Shown here: piece by piece, positions 41,516 to 51,439 of the stretch
Layout: the number at the start of each line of letters is the position of its first letter
How positions within the stretch are numbered: the first letter of the stretch is position 1
Source: AC-32 sp963716865
GTDB taxonomy: Bacteria > Actinomycetota > Thermoleophilia > Gaiellales > Gaiellaceae
Assembly: GCA_963716865.1 (NCBI GenBank)
Contig: CAVQUF010000003.1
Span: 124,001-188,000 of the forward strand
DNA: 64,000 nucleotides
Direction: 5' to 3'
Translations under genes and position numbers: made by a program
Notes under the pieces: model-generated
What the model was told of the DNA's origin: nothing
Seen by the model: the letters and a program-made list of their open reading frames with translations, nothing else
Databases searched by the model: none

Positions 41516-42667
41516 TCAGGCGAGGGCGGCAGCTCCGCGAGTCTCAGCCGCGATCGTGCGCGTCACTGCGCGTATGTCCGCCGTCGCGGCGAAGACGGCG
41601 AGCTGTCGCTCGGCTCCGTTCCCTGCACTGACGATCCGCTCGATACCAAGGAGCGCGGTCTCGCTCTCGAGTTCGTCGGCTGCTTCACGGACCTCGTCGA
41701 GCGTACGCAGGATCTGGCTGCGGATCGGGATCGGTGCTCCGTCGGCACCGATGACGGCCGCCTCCAGGCCGTAGCGGATTGCCTGCCACTTGTTCTCGCG
41801 CAAAAGTGCGCCCTCGAGTGCGCTCGACGGCGGTGCGGGGGGCGCCTCAGCGGCCCGCTTCACCAGCGCTTGCACATAGGCGGCGAGGGCGACCGCGTCC
41901 TCGACGCGCTCGACGGCGTCCATCGCGCGCACCTCAACGGTGCCGAGCCGTGGGTGGGGCCGCACGTCCCACCAGATGCGGGTGTAGTCCTCGAGCACGC
42001 CCGCGCGCTCGAGCGCTTCCACGTAGGTGACGAACTCGCCCCAGTCCTGAAAGGCAGGTGGCGGGCCTGAGCGCGGGAAGGTGTCGAAGACGCTGTGCCG
42101 AGTCGAGCGCAGCCCGCTCGGCAGACCGCGCCAGAAGGGCGAGCTGGCCGAGAGCGCAATCAGCTCGGGGATCTGCAGGCGCAGGACGCGGACAACCCTG
42201 ATCGCCGTCTCCGGGTCGGGCACGCCGACGTGGATGTGCAGCCCGAAGACCAGCTCGCGGCGGGCCGGGTACTGCACCTCCTCGACGATCCCGCGATAGC
42301 GCGCCCGGTTGGTGAGAACCTGATCCTCGTAGCGTCCGAAAGGATGAGTGCCTGCTGAGGCGAGTAGGAGCCCCTGCTCGGCGACGAGCGCATCCAAGTG
42401 GTCACGCAGCCGCTGCAACTCGACCGCCGCCTCGGCAACCGTGGCACAGATCGGGGTCTGCCCCTCGATCTCAGACTGGAAGATCTCGCAGGTCGTCCGC
42501 GCTGCAAACTCGCCGTCGTGGTCGGCCTCGAGGATCGTGTCTGCCCGCTGGACGAGGGCGAGTGTCTCGGGATCGAGCAGCATGTACTCCTCTTCGAGAC
42601 CGAGTGTGTACGGCGCCGAAGAACCGAAGCGGTGCTCGCCGACGCTCGAGTGGCTGGCTGATCCCAT
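41516..42667 (-). CDS. YbdK-type carboxylate-amine ligase (glutamate-cysteine ligase 2 family)
   Basis: The protein has 383 residues from an ATG with GAAGGAGAAG upstream. The GCS2 fold is clear: TLGLEEEYMLLDPETLAL, QSEIEGQTPICATVAEA, ASAGTHPFGRYEDQVLT, LVFGLHIHVGVPDPETAI (catalytic metal region), and WWDVRPHPRLGTVEVRAMDAVERVEDAVALAAYVQAL. YbdK enzymes make gamma-glutamyl amides weakly; in actinobacteria related enzymes act on other substrates, such as EgtA-like ergothioneine precursors. The precise product is not assignable. Confidence 0.9.
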   Translation of the reverse strand: MGSASHSSVGEHRFGSSAPYTLGLEEEYMLLDPETLALVQRADTILEADHDGEFAARTTCEIFQSEIEGQTPICATVAEAAVELQRLRDHLDALVAEQGLLLASAGTHPFGRYEDQVLTNRARYRGIVEEVQYPARRELVFGLHIHVGVPDPETAIRVVRVLRLQIPELIALSASSPFWRGLPSGLRSTRHSVFDTFPRSGPPPAFQDWGEFVTYVEALERAGVLEDYTRIWWDVRPHPRLGTVEVRAMDAVERVEDAVALAAYVQALVKRAAEAPPAPPSSALEGALLRENKWQAIRYGLEAAVIGADGAPIPIRSQILRTLDEVREAADELESETALLGIERIVSAGNGAERQLAVFAATADIRAVTRTIAAETRGAAALA

Positions 42668-42857
42668 GCGCTTCTCCTTCGGTATGAGGGTCGCGTGGCC
42701 GCTGCTGTGCGGCATCGGGGAGGCTACGGCCGGACCGTTCGGCTTTCTGCTGAAACGGCGATCCAGCTCCCCGGTCAGCGGCCGCGGACAGGCTCGACAC
42801 CGCGGGTGAGAAATCGCCGACTTGCAGGCACGACACGAAATTTGTCACCCCCAGCGG

Positions 42858-43346
42858 TTAAGGGTGCCTGGCTGCAAGAGCCGCCTGAAGCCGATCGAGG
42901 AAGGGAACCTGCGCTGCCTTCAGCCTTCGGCGTGCCTCGTTGAGATCGAACCATTCGACGCGGTCGATCTCGGGGAATGTCTGCACGACGCCTGAATGCG
43001 GCGGCCATTCCATGTCATAGGTGTTGCTCACGGCGGTCGACGGGTCGAGCTCTCCCTGGACTGCCCAGCCCAGCACGAGCTTGCCAGACTTCTGTGTGAT
43101 CTGCCCAAGATCGATGAGTGGATGATTGGGGGCTTCGTGTCCGGTTTCTTCCGCGAACTCACGCCGAGCCACGGCCGGGAACTCCTCACCGGGCTCCACC
43201 TCGCCCTTTGGGATGGTCCAGTGGCCGATGTCCTTCTTGACCCAGAAAGGTCCGCCTTGATGGGCCAGAAGCACCTCCAAGCGACCCTCGCGGCTGCGCC
43301 AGAGCAGAATGCCGGCACTCGTGCGCCCCGACTTGTCGATCGTCAC
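42858..43346 (-). CDS. Nudix hydrolase
   Basis: The protein has 162 residues, starting at a GTG 5 nt after GGGGAGG. The Nudix box G-x5-E-x7-REUxEExGU is exact: GEVEPGEEFPAVARREFAEETG. The opening SAGILLWRSREGRLEVLLAHQGGPFWVKKDIGHWTIPKGE resembles hydrolases acting on dinucleoside polyphosphates or oxidised nucleotides. The substrate is unknown. Confidence 0.92.
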   Translation of the reverse strand: MTIDKSGRTSAGILLWRSREGRLEVLLAHQGGPFWVKKDIGHWTIPKGEVEPGEEFPAVARREFAEETGHEAPNHPLIDLGQITQKSGKLVLGWAVQGELDPSTAVSNTYDMEWPPHSGVVQTFPEIDRVEWFDLNEARRRLKAAQVPFLDRLQAALAARHP

Positions 43347-43517
43347 ACGCACCTCCCCGCCCCGTGCATCTCGGAAAGGACCGGCCGTGAATCTACCAAG
43401 CAAGCCCCTGTTTACATCCGAACTGGACCGTCGAGGCCTTCCCGTCTTGACGCATACCAGAACTTATCTGCGTGCAAGTCTTCCAACCCGGACGCTCGCG
43501 CGCTAGCTTCTCGGGCG

Positions 43518-44216
43518 ATGACGCAAATCTTGGTCCCAGCGACCAATGCCGCGGACTGGCAGCGGCGGCTAGCTGAGCCGGAGAAGCAGTGGAAGAGCGG
43601 CTACTCGGCGAAGGCGCTCGCACATTGTTGGCAGAACGCCGAAGGCTTCCCCGCCTCCGTCCGCGCCGTTTTGGACGGCTCACCGTTTCCGCGTTTCCAT
43701 GCGTTGACGATGCTGCTCGGCCTGCCCGAGCACCGGGTGCCGCTTCCAGGCGGCAGCCGTCCGTCGCAGACCGACCTCTTCGTCTTGGCGAAGACAACAA
43801 CAGGCGAGCTCGTGTCCATCGCCGTTGAAGGCAAAGTGGCCGAGCCCTTCGGCCCGCGCGTTTCGGAGTGGCTTGACGCCGACGCCACCGGTCCGAGCAG
43901 CGGCAAGTTCGAACGCCTCGCCTTCCTCTGTCCGATCCTGCGCATCTCTGAGGACGAGGCTCAGACGATGCGCTATCAGCTCATGCACCGCACCGTCTCA
44001 GCTCTGATCGAGGCTGAGCGCTTCAACGCGTCCGTCGCGCTGATGCTCGTCCACTCGTTTGGCGGGCAAGACGTCGGCTTTGACGACTTCGCGGCCTTCG
44101 CCCACCTCCTCGGTGCGGGCGCCGAGCCGAACACGTTGAGTCACGTCGGCGAGCGTGACGGCGTCGACCTCTACCTCGGCTGGGCCCAAGGCGAGGACGA
44201 GTTCCTCACGGTTTAG
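43518..44216 (+). CDS. PD-(D/E)xK-like protein of unknown function, 232 aa
   Basis: ATG at 43518. The core TDLFVLAKTTTGELVSIAVEGKVAEPFG gives D85, E103 and K105, the spacing and strand context of PD-(D/E)xK nucleases. It is preceded by a helical region (KALAHCWQNAEGFPASV) and followed by RISEDEAQTMRYQLMHRT and VALMLVHSFGGQDVGFDDFAAFAHLLG. It is cytosolic with no DNA-binding domain visible. It is intact, whereas its paralogue at 23525 has an in-frame stop. The nuclease assignment rests on pattern only. Confidence 0.7.
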   Translation: MTQILVPATNAADWQRRLAEPEKQWKSGYSAKALAHCWQNAEGFPASVRAVLDGSPFPRFHALTMLLGLPEHRVPLPGGSRPSQTDLFVLAKTTTGELVSIAVEGKVAEPFGPRVSEWLDADATGPSSGKFERLAFLCPILRISEDEAQTMRYQLMHRTVSALIEAERFNASVALMLVHSFGGQDVGFDDFAAFAHLLGAGAEPNTLSHVGERDGVDLYLGWAQGEDEFLTV

Positions 44217-44445
44217 GCGGCGGGCGCGCCTCGATGGGCGAGTGGATGGGATTGACGATCCGCGGCCGGCAACACTTGGGTCCAGCACAAGACCGAAGAC
44301 GACCTCATCCTCGCGTGAAGGTCACCAACCACTCGCCGCAGGGCGACCACGCACGCTGCACGTCGATCTTGACGAGGACGTCGCACGCTGCCGACGGAAA
44401 GACTGCGGACGCGCTCGAACTGGAGCAGCGCGGACGCGAGCGGCG

Positions 44446-45060
44446 TCAGCTTTCCTTCAGCACGGAGTACCAGACACGCTCTGCGACCTCGCGGAGATCG
44501 TCGCTCATGCGCCCGAGCCTCCGGTAGAGCTCCCGCTTGGCGGCGACCTCGCGCAGGTCGTCCACCGCGACCAGCGCCGACATCGACTGGCGGTAGACCT
44601 TCTCGACTCGACTCTGGCTCTTCGCAGCACGGTCCGCGGCATCTGTCGCCGCGACCCGTGCTCCGGCCGCGAGCTGCTCGAATGCCTCGCTGAGATCCCG
44701 AACACCGGCTGCGAGCTCGGCTGCCATCTCCGAGATCGCCTGGTCCGGACCGGTCTCCATGACCTCCGCCTCGCGAACCGCGTTCTTCGCGCTGTTCAGC
44801 ACACGGTCAAGTTCCGTCGAGAGCTCGAAGATGTCCTCGGGCTCGAGCGGCGTCGTGAACGAGATGCTCAGCGCAGCGCGAAGCTCGCGCTTGCGATCGT
44901 CGGCTCGGTGCTCGCAGTCCCGCAGGCGATCCGCGGCGCCGGGCTCGCCCACCGACCAGGCGATGAGCGCCTCCATGCCCTCCACCGTGATCGCGGTCTG
45001 CTCGCGCAACATGCCGAGGACGTCCGGCGTCTCGGGCAGAAACCAGCGGCCTCGCGTCAT
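44446..45060 (-). CDS. DUF47 (PhoU-like) Pit accessory protein
   Basis: The protein has 204 residues, all helical in the PhoU manner: EQTAITVEGMEALIAWSVG, then CEHRADDRKRELRAALSISFTTPLEPEDIFELSTELDRVLNSAKNAVREAEVM (the conserved E-x-x-A-D and D-x-x-D metal-binding segments). DUF47 proteins pair with Pit transporters and modulate phosphate uptake. The ATG overlaps the pit stop (ATGA), confirming coupled translation. Confidence 0.92.
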   Translation of the reverse strand: MTRGRWFLPETPDVLGMLREQTAITVEGMEALIAWSVGEPGAADRLRDCEHRADDRKRELRAALSISFTTPLEPEDIFELSTELDRVLNSAKNAVREAEVMETGPDQAISEMAAELAAGVRDLSEAFEQLAAGARVAATDAADRAAKSQSRVEKVYRQSMSALVAVDDLREVAAKRELYRRLGRMSDDLREVAERVWYSVLKES

Positions 45061-46061
45061 CCGATTGCCCTCCACACGAGGAACGTACCGGCACCGAGGA
45101 CGGCGGATCCGGGGAGCGTCAAGAGCCAGGCGAAGGCGATCGATCGGACGACGGCCCAGCGGACGTGCCGCCAGCGGCGCCTCCCGGTGCCGACCCCGAC
45201 CACCGAGGAGACGACGACGTGGGTGGTCGAGACCGGAGCCCCCAGGTACGAGGCGGGCAGGATGACCGCCGTCGAGCCGGTCTGGCTGGCGAAGCCGTCG
45301 ATCGGCGCCAGGTGGAAGATCCCACGGCCGACCGTGCGGATGATCCGCCATCCGCCGAGCGCCGTTCCGAGCGTGATCGCCGCTCCGCAGCCGACCTTCG
45401 CCCAGAGCGGGACCTCGAACGTCTGCAATCTGCCCGCAGCCAGTAGCAGCGCAGCGATCACTCCCATCGACTTCTGTGCATCGTTCGACCCATGACTAAA
45501 CGAGAGACCAGCCGCCATACCCCACTCTGCACCAAGGATCGGGCTCCGGACTCGACGCGTCGCCCGGCGAAGCACAAGCCGGCCGAGCCGAATGAACACG
45601 AACCCCAAGGCGAGACCGATCAGCGGCGAGACTGCGAGCGCGATCAGGACGCCGAAGACGCCGACCGGTCGCCAGCCGTTCAGCCCGCCCCAGTCAACCG
45701 CACCGATACCACCTTCGACAAGCGCCGCGCCTACGAGACCGCCGACAAGCGCGTGCGCAGAGCTCGACGGCAACCCTCGCCACCAGGTGAGAACGTTCCA
45801 GAGGACCGCACCGAGCGCACCCGAGCCGATCACGACGACGGCCTCCGCGCCTGAGACTGTCACGATCCCCGCGATCGTGTCGGCGACGGCGGTCCCGACG
45901 AGGAGCGCGCCCAACATGTTGAAGACCGCCGACAGGACGATGGCCTGCCCAGGCAGAGCGCCGCGCGTGGCCACGAGCGTCGCAATCGAGTTCGCCGCGT
46001 CGTGGAACCCGTTCGTCAGCGCGAACGCGAGCGCAAACGAGACCGCCAACCACAGAGCCAC
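45057..46061 (-). CDS. pit: Low-affinity inorganic phosphate transporter, Pit family
   Basis: The protein has 334 residues and about ten membrane helices. The duplicated PiT signature is present near the N-terminus (LTNGFHDAANSIATLVATRG) and again in the second half (FSHGSNDAQKSMGVIAALL). WWRGLPSSSAHALVGGLVGAAL and PVSTTHVVVSSVVGVGTGRRRWRHVRW are the matching second motifs. It imports metal-phosphate with protons and is coupled to the DUF47 gene. A related gene order is common in actinobacteria. Confidence 0.95.
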   Translation of the reverse strand: MALWLAVSFALAFALTNGFHDAANSIATLVATRGALPGQAIVLSAVFNMLGALLVGTAVADTIAGIVTVSGAEAVVVIGSGALGAVLWNVLTWWRGLPSSSAHALVGGLVGAALVEGGIGAVDWGGLNGWRPVGVFGVLIALAVSPLIGLALGFVFIRLGRLVLRRATRRVRSPILGAEWGMAAGLSFSHGSNDAQKSMGVIAALLLAAGRLQTFEVPLWAKVGCGAAITLGTALGGWRIIRTVGRGIFHLAPIDGFASQTGSTAVILPASYLGAPVSTTHVVVSSVVGVGTGRRRWRHVRWAVVRSIAFAWLLTLPGSAVLGAGTFLVWRAIG

Positions 46062-46245
46062 GGGTCAATCATCTGCTCGACGCCGCAATGGGGCGAGCGA
46101 ATCCCTCGACCGCGAAGGAGGCGAAACCGTAGAGCCGTGTTCCCGCCCCGGCCCGCGCCGCCAATGAGCTCGACGGTCGAGTCCGAGTGAGTGTGGTCGG
46201 ACTTAATCGGAGTGCGTCGCGGACGGGACAACGCTGCGCGGTGGT

Positions 46246-47078
46246 TTGTACGAGCTAGGTCGGCTTGACGGCCGATTCGGGATGCCGCTGGGGGCCCGGT
46301 TCGAGCGCGGGTACATCGAGGAGTCGCCGAAGCGCATGGAGCGCTTTGTGACCCCGATCGCCGAAGCAGGTGTCATCGGCATCGGAATGGGCGGCGACCA
46401 TTCGGTCGCACTCGCCGAGCTCCGTGCGCTCCTGAGGTGCACGGTCGCCTTGGGCTCGTGCAGCTCGACGCGCACACCGACCTGCAAGACACCTACAACG
46501 ACTTGCCCTACTCGCACGGCACGATGTTTCGACGGGCAATCATGGAGGACGTCCTCGACCCTGCCCGCGTGATCCAGGCGGAGATGCGGGGGTCGTTGTA
46601 CGCCGCGGGGGACGAAGACATCCCCTCCCACCTCGGAGTCGAGACGATCCCGTGGATCGAGCTTGCACTCTTGAGTCCCGAAGAGTTCGCGGCACGAGCA
46701 CATCGGCGAATCGGCAGCGGGCCCGCCTTCCTAACCTTCGATGTGGACTTCGTCGATCCCGCCTACTGTCCAGGTACGGGGACGCCAGAAGTTGGCGGCC
46801 CAACGGGCTTCGAGGCGATGCAATATCTCCGAGCGCTCGCCGGAATCGATTTCGTGGGCTATGACGTCGTTGAAGTTGCTCCCCAGTACGACAGCCTGGG
46901 ACAAATCACCGCGCTGTTCGCGGCCAACGCGATCTTCGAGATGCTCTCGATGATCGCGAAGCGACGCGCTGCTTCTGTGGCAAAAACGGGACATCGTCTG
47001 CGAGCGATAAGGCGGCTCGCACCGAAGACGCCGATCAGCTTCCCGTCCTGGTCGTTGAACTCCAGTGGGCCCCCTTGA
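46246..47078 (+). pseudogene. Agmatinase/ureohydrolase, frameshifted and N-terminally truncated
   Basis: The first frame gives GVIGIGMGGDHSVALAELRALLR with the GGDHS manganese motif. Near 46436 the homology moves frame to VHGRLGLVQLDAHTDLQDTYNDLPYSHGTMFRRA (DAHxD motif) and FLTFDVDFVDPAYCPGTGTPEVGGPTGFEAM (SxDxD-type motif with Asp ligands). The first 80 or so residues of the family are missing. All manganese ligands remain in the DNA but not in one frame. Confidence 0.8.
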
Positions 47079-47124
47079 GCGGGCCGGCACCGGTACTGCG
47101 GTGACCCGCGGTCGACGTGTCTCG

Positions 47125-47283
47125 CTACAGGTGCGGGCTGCTTCCCCGCGGCTTCCCAGTTCGGGGATCGCGGAATTGATCGGCGTGCCGAGCGTACGGG
47201 CTCATTTCAAAAAGCGCGTACACAACGACGGCCGCCCCCCCAAAGACAACCAGAAACGTCACGATTGTGAAGAGTATGGCCAT
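47125..47283 (-). CDS. Small single-pass membrane protein, 52 aa
   Basis: GAAGGGAGGGGCG precedes the ATG at 47283. Residues 2-25 (AILFTIVTFLVVFGGAAVVVYALF) form one membrane helix, followed by a polar tail (YARHADQFRDPRTGKPRGSSPHL). The site and length support a genuine small gene; no family is recognised. Confidence 0.6.
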   Translation of the reverse strand: MAILFTIVTFLVVFGGAAVVVYALFEMSPYARHADQFRDPRTGKPRGSSPHL

Positions 47284-47603
47284 CGCCCCTCCCTTCGCGT
47301 AGGCCTCCAGCTTGACCGGCCGACGCTGGGCCGCCATCAGTGGCTTCGCGGAGCTGTCCGGCCGAAACTACTGATTGGGCGGGATCAAGAGGGCCGCGCA
47401 CGCCCGCTCGCCTCGGGGGGTGCCCCGAACTGCTGCTCCCCTCGCAGCTCTACGAGGATGCGGGTCTGCCCAGGGCGCGCGCCGATATACGTACTTCTGA
47501 GCAGTCTGACTCCGAGAGCGCCCGGATGCCTCTGGGATGCGTGAGCGAGACACTCACCCTCGTTGGGGCTCTAAGCGATGCCCCCAAAGAAATGAGGTGA
47601 CGC
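47284..47603. other. Intergenic region
   Basis: No gene is supported in the 320 bp before the GYD gene. The promoter of that gene must lie here; no clear -35/-10 pair was seen. Confidence 0.4.
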
Positions 47604-47888
47604 ATGTTCACCTATGTCGGGCTCTTCAGGGTCGCGCCGATCGCGCGGGAGCACCTCGAGAAGACCCCCGAGTACTTCGACAAGATCCACAAGATCGTCG
47701 AGGACGAGGGCGGCACTGTCGAGCGCTTCCTCGCAGTCATGGGCCCGTGGGAGTATCTCGGCATCTTCGAGTATCCCGATCTCGAGGCCGCGTTCCGCGT
47801 CCTCGGCAAGATCGCGAAGCTTGAGGTGTTCGAGACCGAGACGTTCCCCGCAGAGGAGGTCAAGGTGTTCTGGAAGGCGCTCGTCTAG
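47604..47888 (+). CDS. GYD-domain protein, 94 aa
   Basis: MFTYVGLFRVAPIAREHLEKTPEYFDKIHKIVEDEGGTVERFLAVMGPWEYLGIFEYPDLEAAFRVLGKIAKLEVFETETFPAEE follows the GYD family (a dimeric alpha/beta-barrel, here with WEYLGIFEYPD at the GxYD position). Function is unknown. It is single-gene, with a strong terminator 47 nt past the stop. Confidence 0.85.
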   Translation: MFTYVGLFRVAPIAREHLEKTPEYFDKIHKIVEDEGGTVERFLAVMGPWEYLGIFEYPDLEAAFRVLGKIAKLEVFETETFPAEEVKVFWKALV

Positions 47889-47935
47889 CGCCGACCTCCC
47901 GGCACATACGGCGGAGGCCGCCTCGTGGCGGCTAG

Positions 47936-47967
47936 CGAAACCCCCGCAAAGTCACGGGGGTTTCGCT
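47936..47967 (+). terminator. Terminator after the GYD gene
   Basis: GCGAAACCCCCG (47936-47947) and CGGGGGTTTCGC (47956-47967) form a perfect 12-bp stem with an 8-base loop. Confidence 0.8.
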
Positions 47968-48665
47968 GTTCGTCGAGCGTGCCTTCAGCGGTAGCCGTCG
48001 CTATGCACTGCCCGGGCGGCGAGCCGTTCGAGAACTCGAGTAGACCCCGGTGCCGAAGAAATCGACTACCCCTCGTCTACTACTAGTTGCCAGAGCTCCC
48101 CTTCCAACTGCCCGGCGTGCGCAGCGCGGGAATTCGGCGGCGGCGGCTGAGCTGCGGGCGCGCCCCGGCCTTCGGTGGTCAAGTCCGGGCAGGCTGAATC
48201 ACTCATCCGGCCCGGCACCCACGCGGCGTTCTCTGTCGCCAGGTCACGGCGGAACCCGATCAGTCGCCGCTGCTCGTTTAGGAAGCGGGCGCAGTCGGCC
48301 CGGAGGGCCTCGGACACGAATTCGCCTGGAAGCTCAGGCTCAGGCGAAGGAGGCGATCCTGCCGTATGGCTCGGTCCGGAACTCACTCCCCACCTCGGTG
48401 TGGAAACTGTGGAAAACCTTGGGTTGTGGAGCCGCACGCGCATCGCTTGGACTCTCAGGCGGCGCGTTCCGGCGACTTTACGACGCGTGGCGCGGTGTGG
48501 GATCACTCAAACGGGGGACGCTCGCCGAAATCCTCGGAAAGAGCGCGAACTTCTGCAGCGACGTTTCTCCTCCCCGGGGCCGAGACCGGCGTCGTGAGTG
48601 TAGAGCGAGAGACTCACCGGGTCGGGCTTTGTCCACCCGGTGCAGGCAGGTGACTTTGGGAAGCG
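47968..48665. other. Intergenic region, 700 bp
   Basis: Frames on both strands encode only low-complexity Arg/Pro/Ser-rich polypeptides without ribosome sites. No gene, RNA or repeat could be supported. Confidence 0.45.
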
Positions 48666-49448
48666 TCACTTGAGCGTCTTCAGGTAGGCGACGAGCGCCT
48701 TCAGCTGAGCGGCGGTGAGGATCCCTCCCCAGTGCGGCATGCTGACGATCGGGGCCTTGCCGATCACGCTGCCGCTGCGGACGATGTCCTCGATCTTCTT
48801 GTCCGTGTTGAACTCCGAATGGAAGTCGGCGCCCGTGAGTGGCGGGATCGCCTTGTCTGCCGAAAGCGGGTTCGGGACGCCGCCGAGCCCGTTCGGGCCG
48901 TGGCAGTTGATGCATCCGTCGCGCACGTAGAGGGCCGCACCCGCGACCGCGAGCCCCTGGCCCTTGGGCACGGCGGTCGGGGTTGCGTCAGGCACGCTCG
49001 GAAGGTCCGCGCGGATGTAGGCGACGAGCTCCGCGACCTGGCGCTTGGAGATGACCGCGCCCCAGACCGGCATGTACGGCTTCTTTGGGTTCGCGGACTC
49101 GCCGAGGCCGTGGTTGATGATGTGGGTCAGCTGCGCGACCGTCAGCGCCTTGCCCGCCCCCTTGAGCGCGGGCACGTCGGGCGAGACGCCGCCCGTCCCG
49201 TTCATGCCGTGGCACTGGGCGCAGGCGAACTGGACGAAGACATGCCCGCCGGCGGCGACGTGCGGGTCGATCGGCCCGGAGGACGCCGGAGCGGTGACTG
49301 CGCCGATGGTCACGGTGCGCCGCGTCTGGCCCTTTGTCGAGTGCCCGACCGCCCAGCCGACGAGGCCCGCGACGAGCGCGAGGCCGAGCGCGATCAGGAC
49401 GATCAGCGCCTCCGCGGTGGCTGCCGGAATGTCGCGCTTGCGCGCCAT
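48666..49448 (-). CDS. Membrane-anchored diheme cytochrome c
   Basis: The protein has 260 residues. One N-terminal membrane helix (AEALIVLIALGLALVAGLVGWAVG, residues 12-35) anchors two cytochrome c domains. The heme sites are CAQCH in the first and CINCH in the second, with Met ligands in MPVWGA and MPHWGG. It faces outside the membrane and passes electrons, probably between a quinol-oxidising complex and a terminal oxidase. No oxidase genes lie adjacent. Confidence 0.93.
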   Translation of the reverse strand: MARKRDIPAATAEALIVLIALGLALVAGLVGWAVGHSTKGQTRRTVTIGAVTAPASSGPIDPHVAAGGHVFVQFACAQCHGMNGTGGVSPDVPALKGAGKALTVAQLTHIINHGLGESANPKKPYMPVWGAVISKRQVAELVAYIRADLPSVPDATPTAVPKGQGLAVAGAALYVRDGCINCHGPNGLGGVPNPLSADKAIPPLTGADFHSEFNTDKKIEDIVRSGSVIGKAPIVSMPHWGGILTAAQLKALVAYLKTLK

Positions 49449-50281
49449 CTACCGCTCGGTCGTGGTCGTCGCTCGCGGCATCTCCGGCGATTATCCCAAC
49501 CTGTCAAGCTTCAGCTGCTGCGAGTCGGTGCGCCGCCGCAGGAACAAACGAAACCCTCTTGCCTTCTCAGCCACCGGAACGCACCGGTCCCCTTCGCGAG
49601 CGTGGCTGCGGCGACCGCATACCGCGGTGTCTCAGAAGCGTCTACAAGCTCGGTTTCAGCCCTCCCGGCTGCGAGCGAAGGAGGCTCAGATAACAGTCAC
49701 CATTCGATTTCCGGATCGCACCGTCGAACGCCTGACGCTCCTGGAGGAGCCTCAGGTCGGCGCGGCCATCGAAGCCCGTGACGGGAGGTGGCACATCACG
49801 AGAATGCGATTGCCATGGGGTCTAGACGTGCATCGAGACGTCGTCTACGACCTGTTGGTGACCGCCGCGAAGAGCTCGGCCGGTGGGACACCTTGCGCAA
49901 CCAGCGTCGCAACCCGCCGGAGCGCGGCCTGCTCGTCGCGAGGTCCGCCAGCTGCTCGTGCTGCGTCACGTCGCGGCCGACCTCGCTTCGATGCCGGCGA
50001 TCAGATCCAGACTCACGTTGGCCTCCCGAAGCCTGTGAGCATTCTGCGCGTTGGCACTCCGACGGGCAACGATCAGCAAGAGGCCAGAGGCAAGCCTGTC
50101 ATTTGAACCCCCTTCGGTCGTCCGTGCATGGACACCGGCCGAAGAGCTTCTGCCGTCCGCAGGCAGCGCAGCGAACAGGCTCCTTCACCCTGAGCACACG
50201 TTTGGCGGCTCCCATGCGGACCATCCGCCCAGGCCACGCCGGCGGCCGCCGTGACATCCATGAGTGCAGTTGTGTGCATGC
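49449..50281. other. Mostly gene-free region with a possible gene remnant
   Basis: The plus frame from about 49690 to 49865 reads ITVTIRFPDRTVERLTLLEEPQVGAAIEARDGRWHITRMRLPWGLDVHRDVVYDLLV, a plausible small beta domain without start codon or ribosome site. It then degenerates. Treated as a fragment; nothing else is supported. Confidence 0.35.
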
Positions 50282-50485
50282 TCAGCCGCCGTTTCGTGCC
50301 TCACGGGCGACTGAGCCCACGAGCAGGAGCGCGACGGCAAGCGGGAGCAGCCACCAGGCCGCGAACCCGTGATGCGCCAGCGCCCAGGTGAGGACGAAGG
50401 CGACCACGAGCCCCGCCGCGACGCGCCAGTCGTCGCCGACGATGAAGTTCCACCAGAAGCGGCCGAAGGCGAAGACGTATCTCAA
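50282..50485 (-). CDS. Small membrane protein, 67 aa
   Basis: The TTG start overlaps the stop of the preceding membrane protein gene (TTGA), and GTGGAGGCCAGGG lies just upstream. Residues about 19-58 hold two hydrophobic helices (VAAGLVVAFVLTWALAHHGF and AAWWLLPLAVALLLVGSVA). The N-terminus FGRFWWNFIVGDDW is aromatic. The protein probably works with the upstream ExxE transporter-like protein; family unknown. Confidence 0.6.
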   Translation of the reverse strand: MRYVFAFGRFWWNFIVGDDWRVAAGLVVAFVLTWALAHHGFAAWWLLPLAVALLLVGSVAREARNGG

Positions 50486-51231
50486 GCCCTGGCCTCCACG
50501 AGCCTGAGGCGCTGCCTTCGGCGCAGCTCCCGCGTGAGCAAGACCGAGACGAGCGCGACGAAGCCTGCAATGCCGAGAATCGCGGCGTCGGAGCCAGGCC
50601 ACTCCACGCCCGCGCCTTCACCGCCCCAGAAGATGCCGAAGCTCGTGAGGAGTACCCCGACGACGAATTTGAGCGTGTTCTCAGGCACGCGCTCGAGCGG
50701 CCCGTGCACGACGACTCCGACCGCGATGACCAAGACGACTGCGGCAGCAGCTGCGCCGACGGCCAGGCCCAGCCTCGACTGCGTGCTTCCAAAGCCGATG
50801 ACGATGAACGCGACCTCCAGCCCTTCGAGGAGAACGCCTTTGAACGCGACGGTGAACGAGTACCAGTCCACCCGCCCGGCCGAGGCACCGGCCGAGCCCG
50901 CTTCAGCGCGGCCGCTCGCGAATGCCGCCGCCTCGTCGTGCAGCGGCTTGTACCCGCCGGCTCGCAGAACGGCTTTCCGCAGCCACTGCAGGCCGAACGA
51001 CAAGAGCAGCGCGCCGACGACGAGCCGCAGCGTCGAGATCGGGATCACGCTGAGGGCCGGCCCGAGCGCCGCCACGATCGCAGCGAGCACTACCGTGGCC
51101 GCGCCCACTCCGAACATCGTCGAGCGCCAGCCGCGGACCGTGCCGACCGCCAGCACGATCGTCAGCGCTTCCACTGCCTCAACGGCGCTCGCCAGGAAGA
51201 TCGCGAGGAAGAGAAGGACGTTCGAGCCCAT
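50482..51231 (-). CDS. COG4280-like membrane protein with two ExxE motifs
   Basis: The protein has 249 residues and about seven membrane helices. EAVEALTIVLAVGTVRGWR and EGLEVAFIVIGFGSTQSR each contain an E-x-x-E pair in a helix, a layout like FTR1-type iron permeases and COG4280 proteins. Metal transport is possible but not shown. It is coupled to the 67-residue membrane protein downstream. Confidence 0.75.
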   Translation of the reverse strand: MGSNVLLFLAIFLASAVEAVEALTIVLAVGTVRGWRSTMFGVGAATVVLAAIVAALGPALSVIPISTLRLVVGALLLSFGLQWLRKAVLRAGGYKPLHDEAAAFASGRAEAGSAGASAGRVDWYSFTVAFKGVLLEGLEVAFIVIGFGSTQSRLGLAVGAAAAAVVLVIAVGVVVHGPLERVPENTLKFVVGVLLTSFGIFWGGEGAGVEWPGSDAAILGIAGFVALVSVLLTRELRRRQRLRLVEARA

Positions 51232-51439
51232 GTCTCAATCATGCCGCCCCGCGAGCCGCTCGGCATCGGCGCTTCGACAGAGCGGTTGCGGGAAACCGCG
51301 CACCCGCCTGCGTGAACGGCTTTCCCGGGTGCGGCGCCCCCCAGGCGCAGGCGGTTGTCAGCTCGACGGCTGAGGCTTCGACGGCCTGGGCGGCGAGAAC
51401 GCGCGCCTCAAGTCGCTTTCGACCAGCCGCTTGCCGCCG

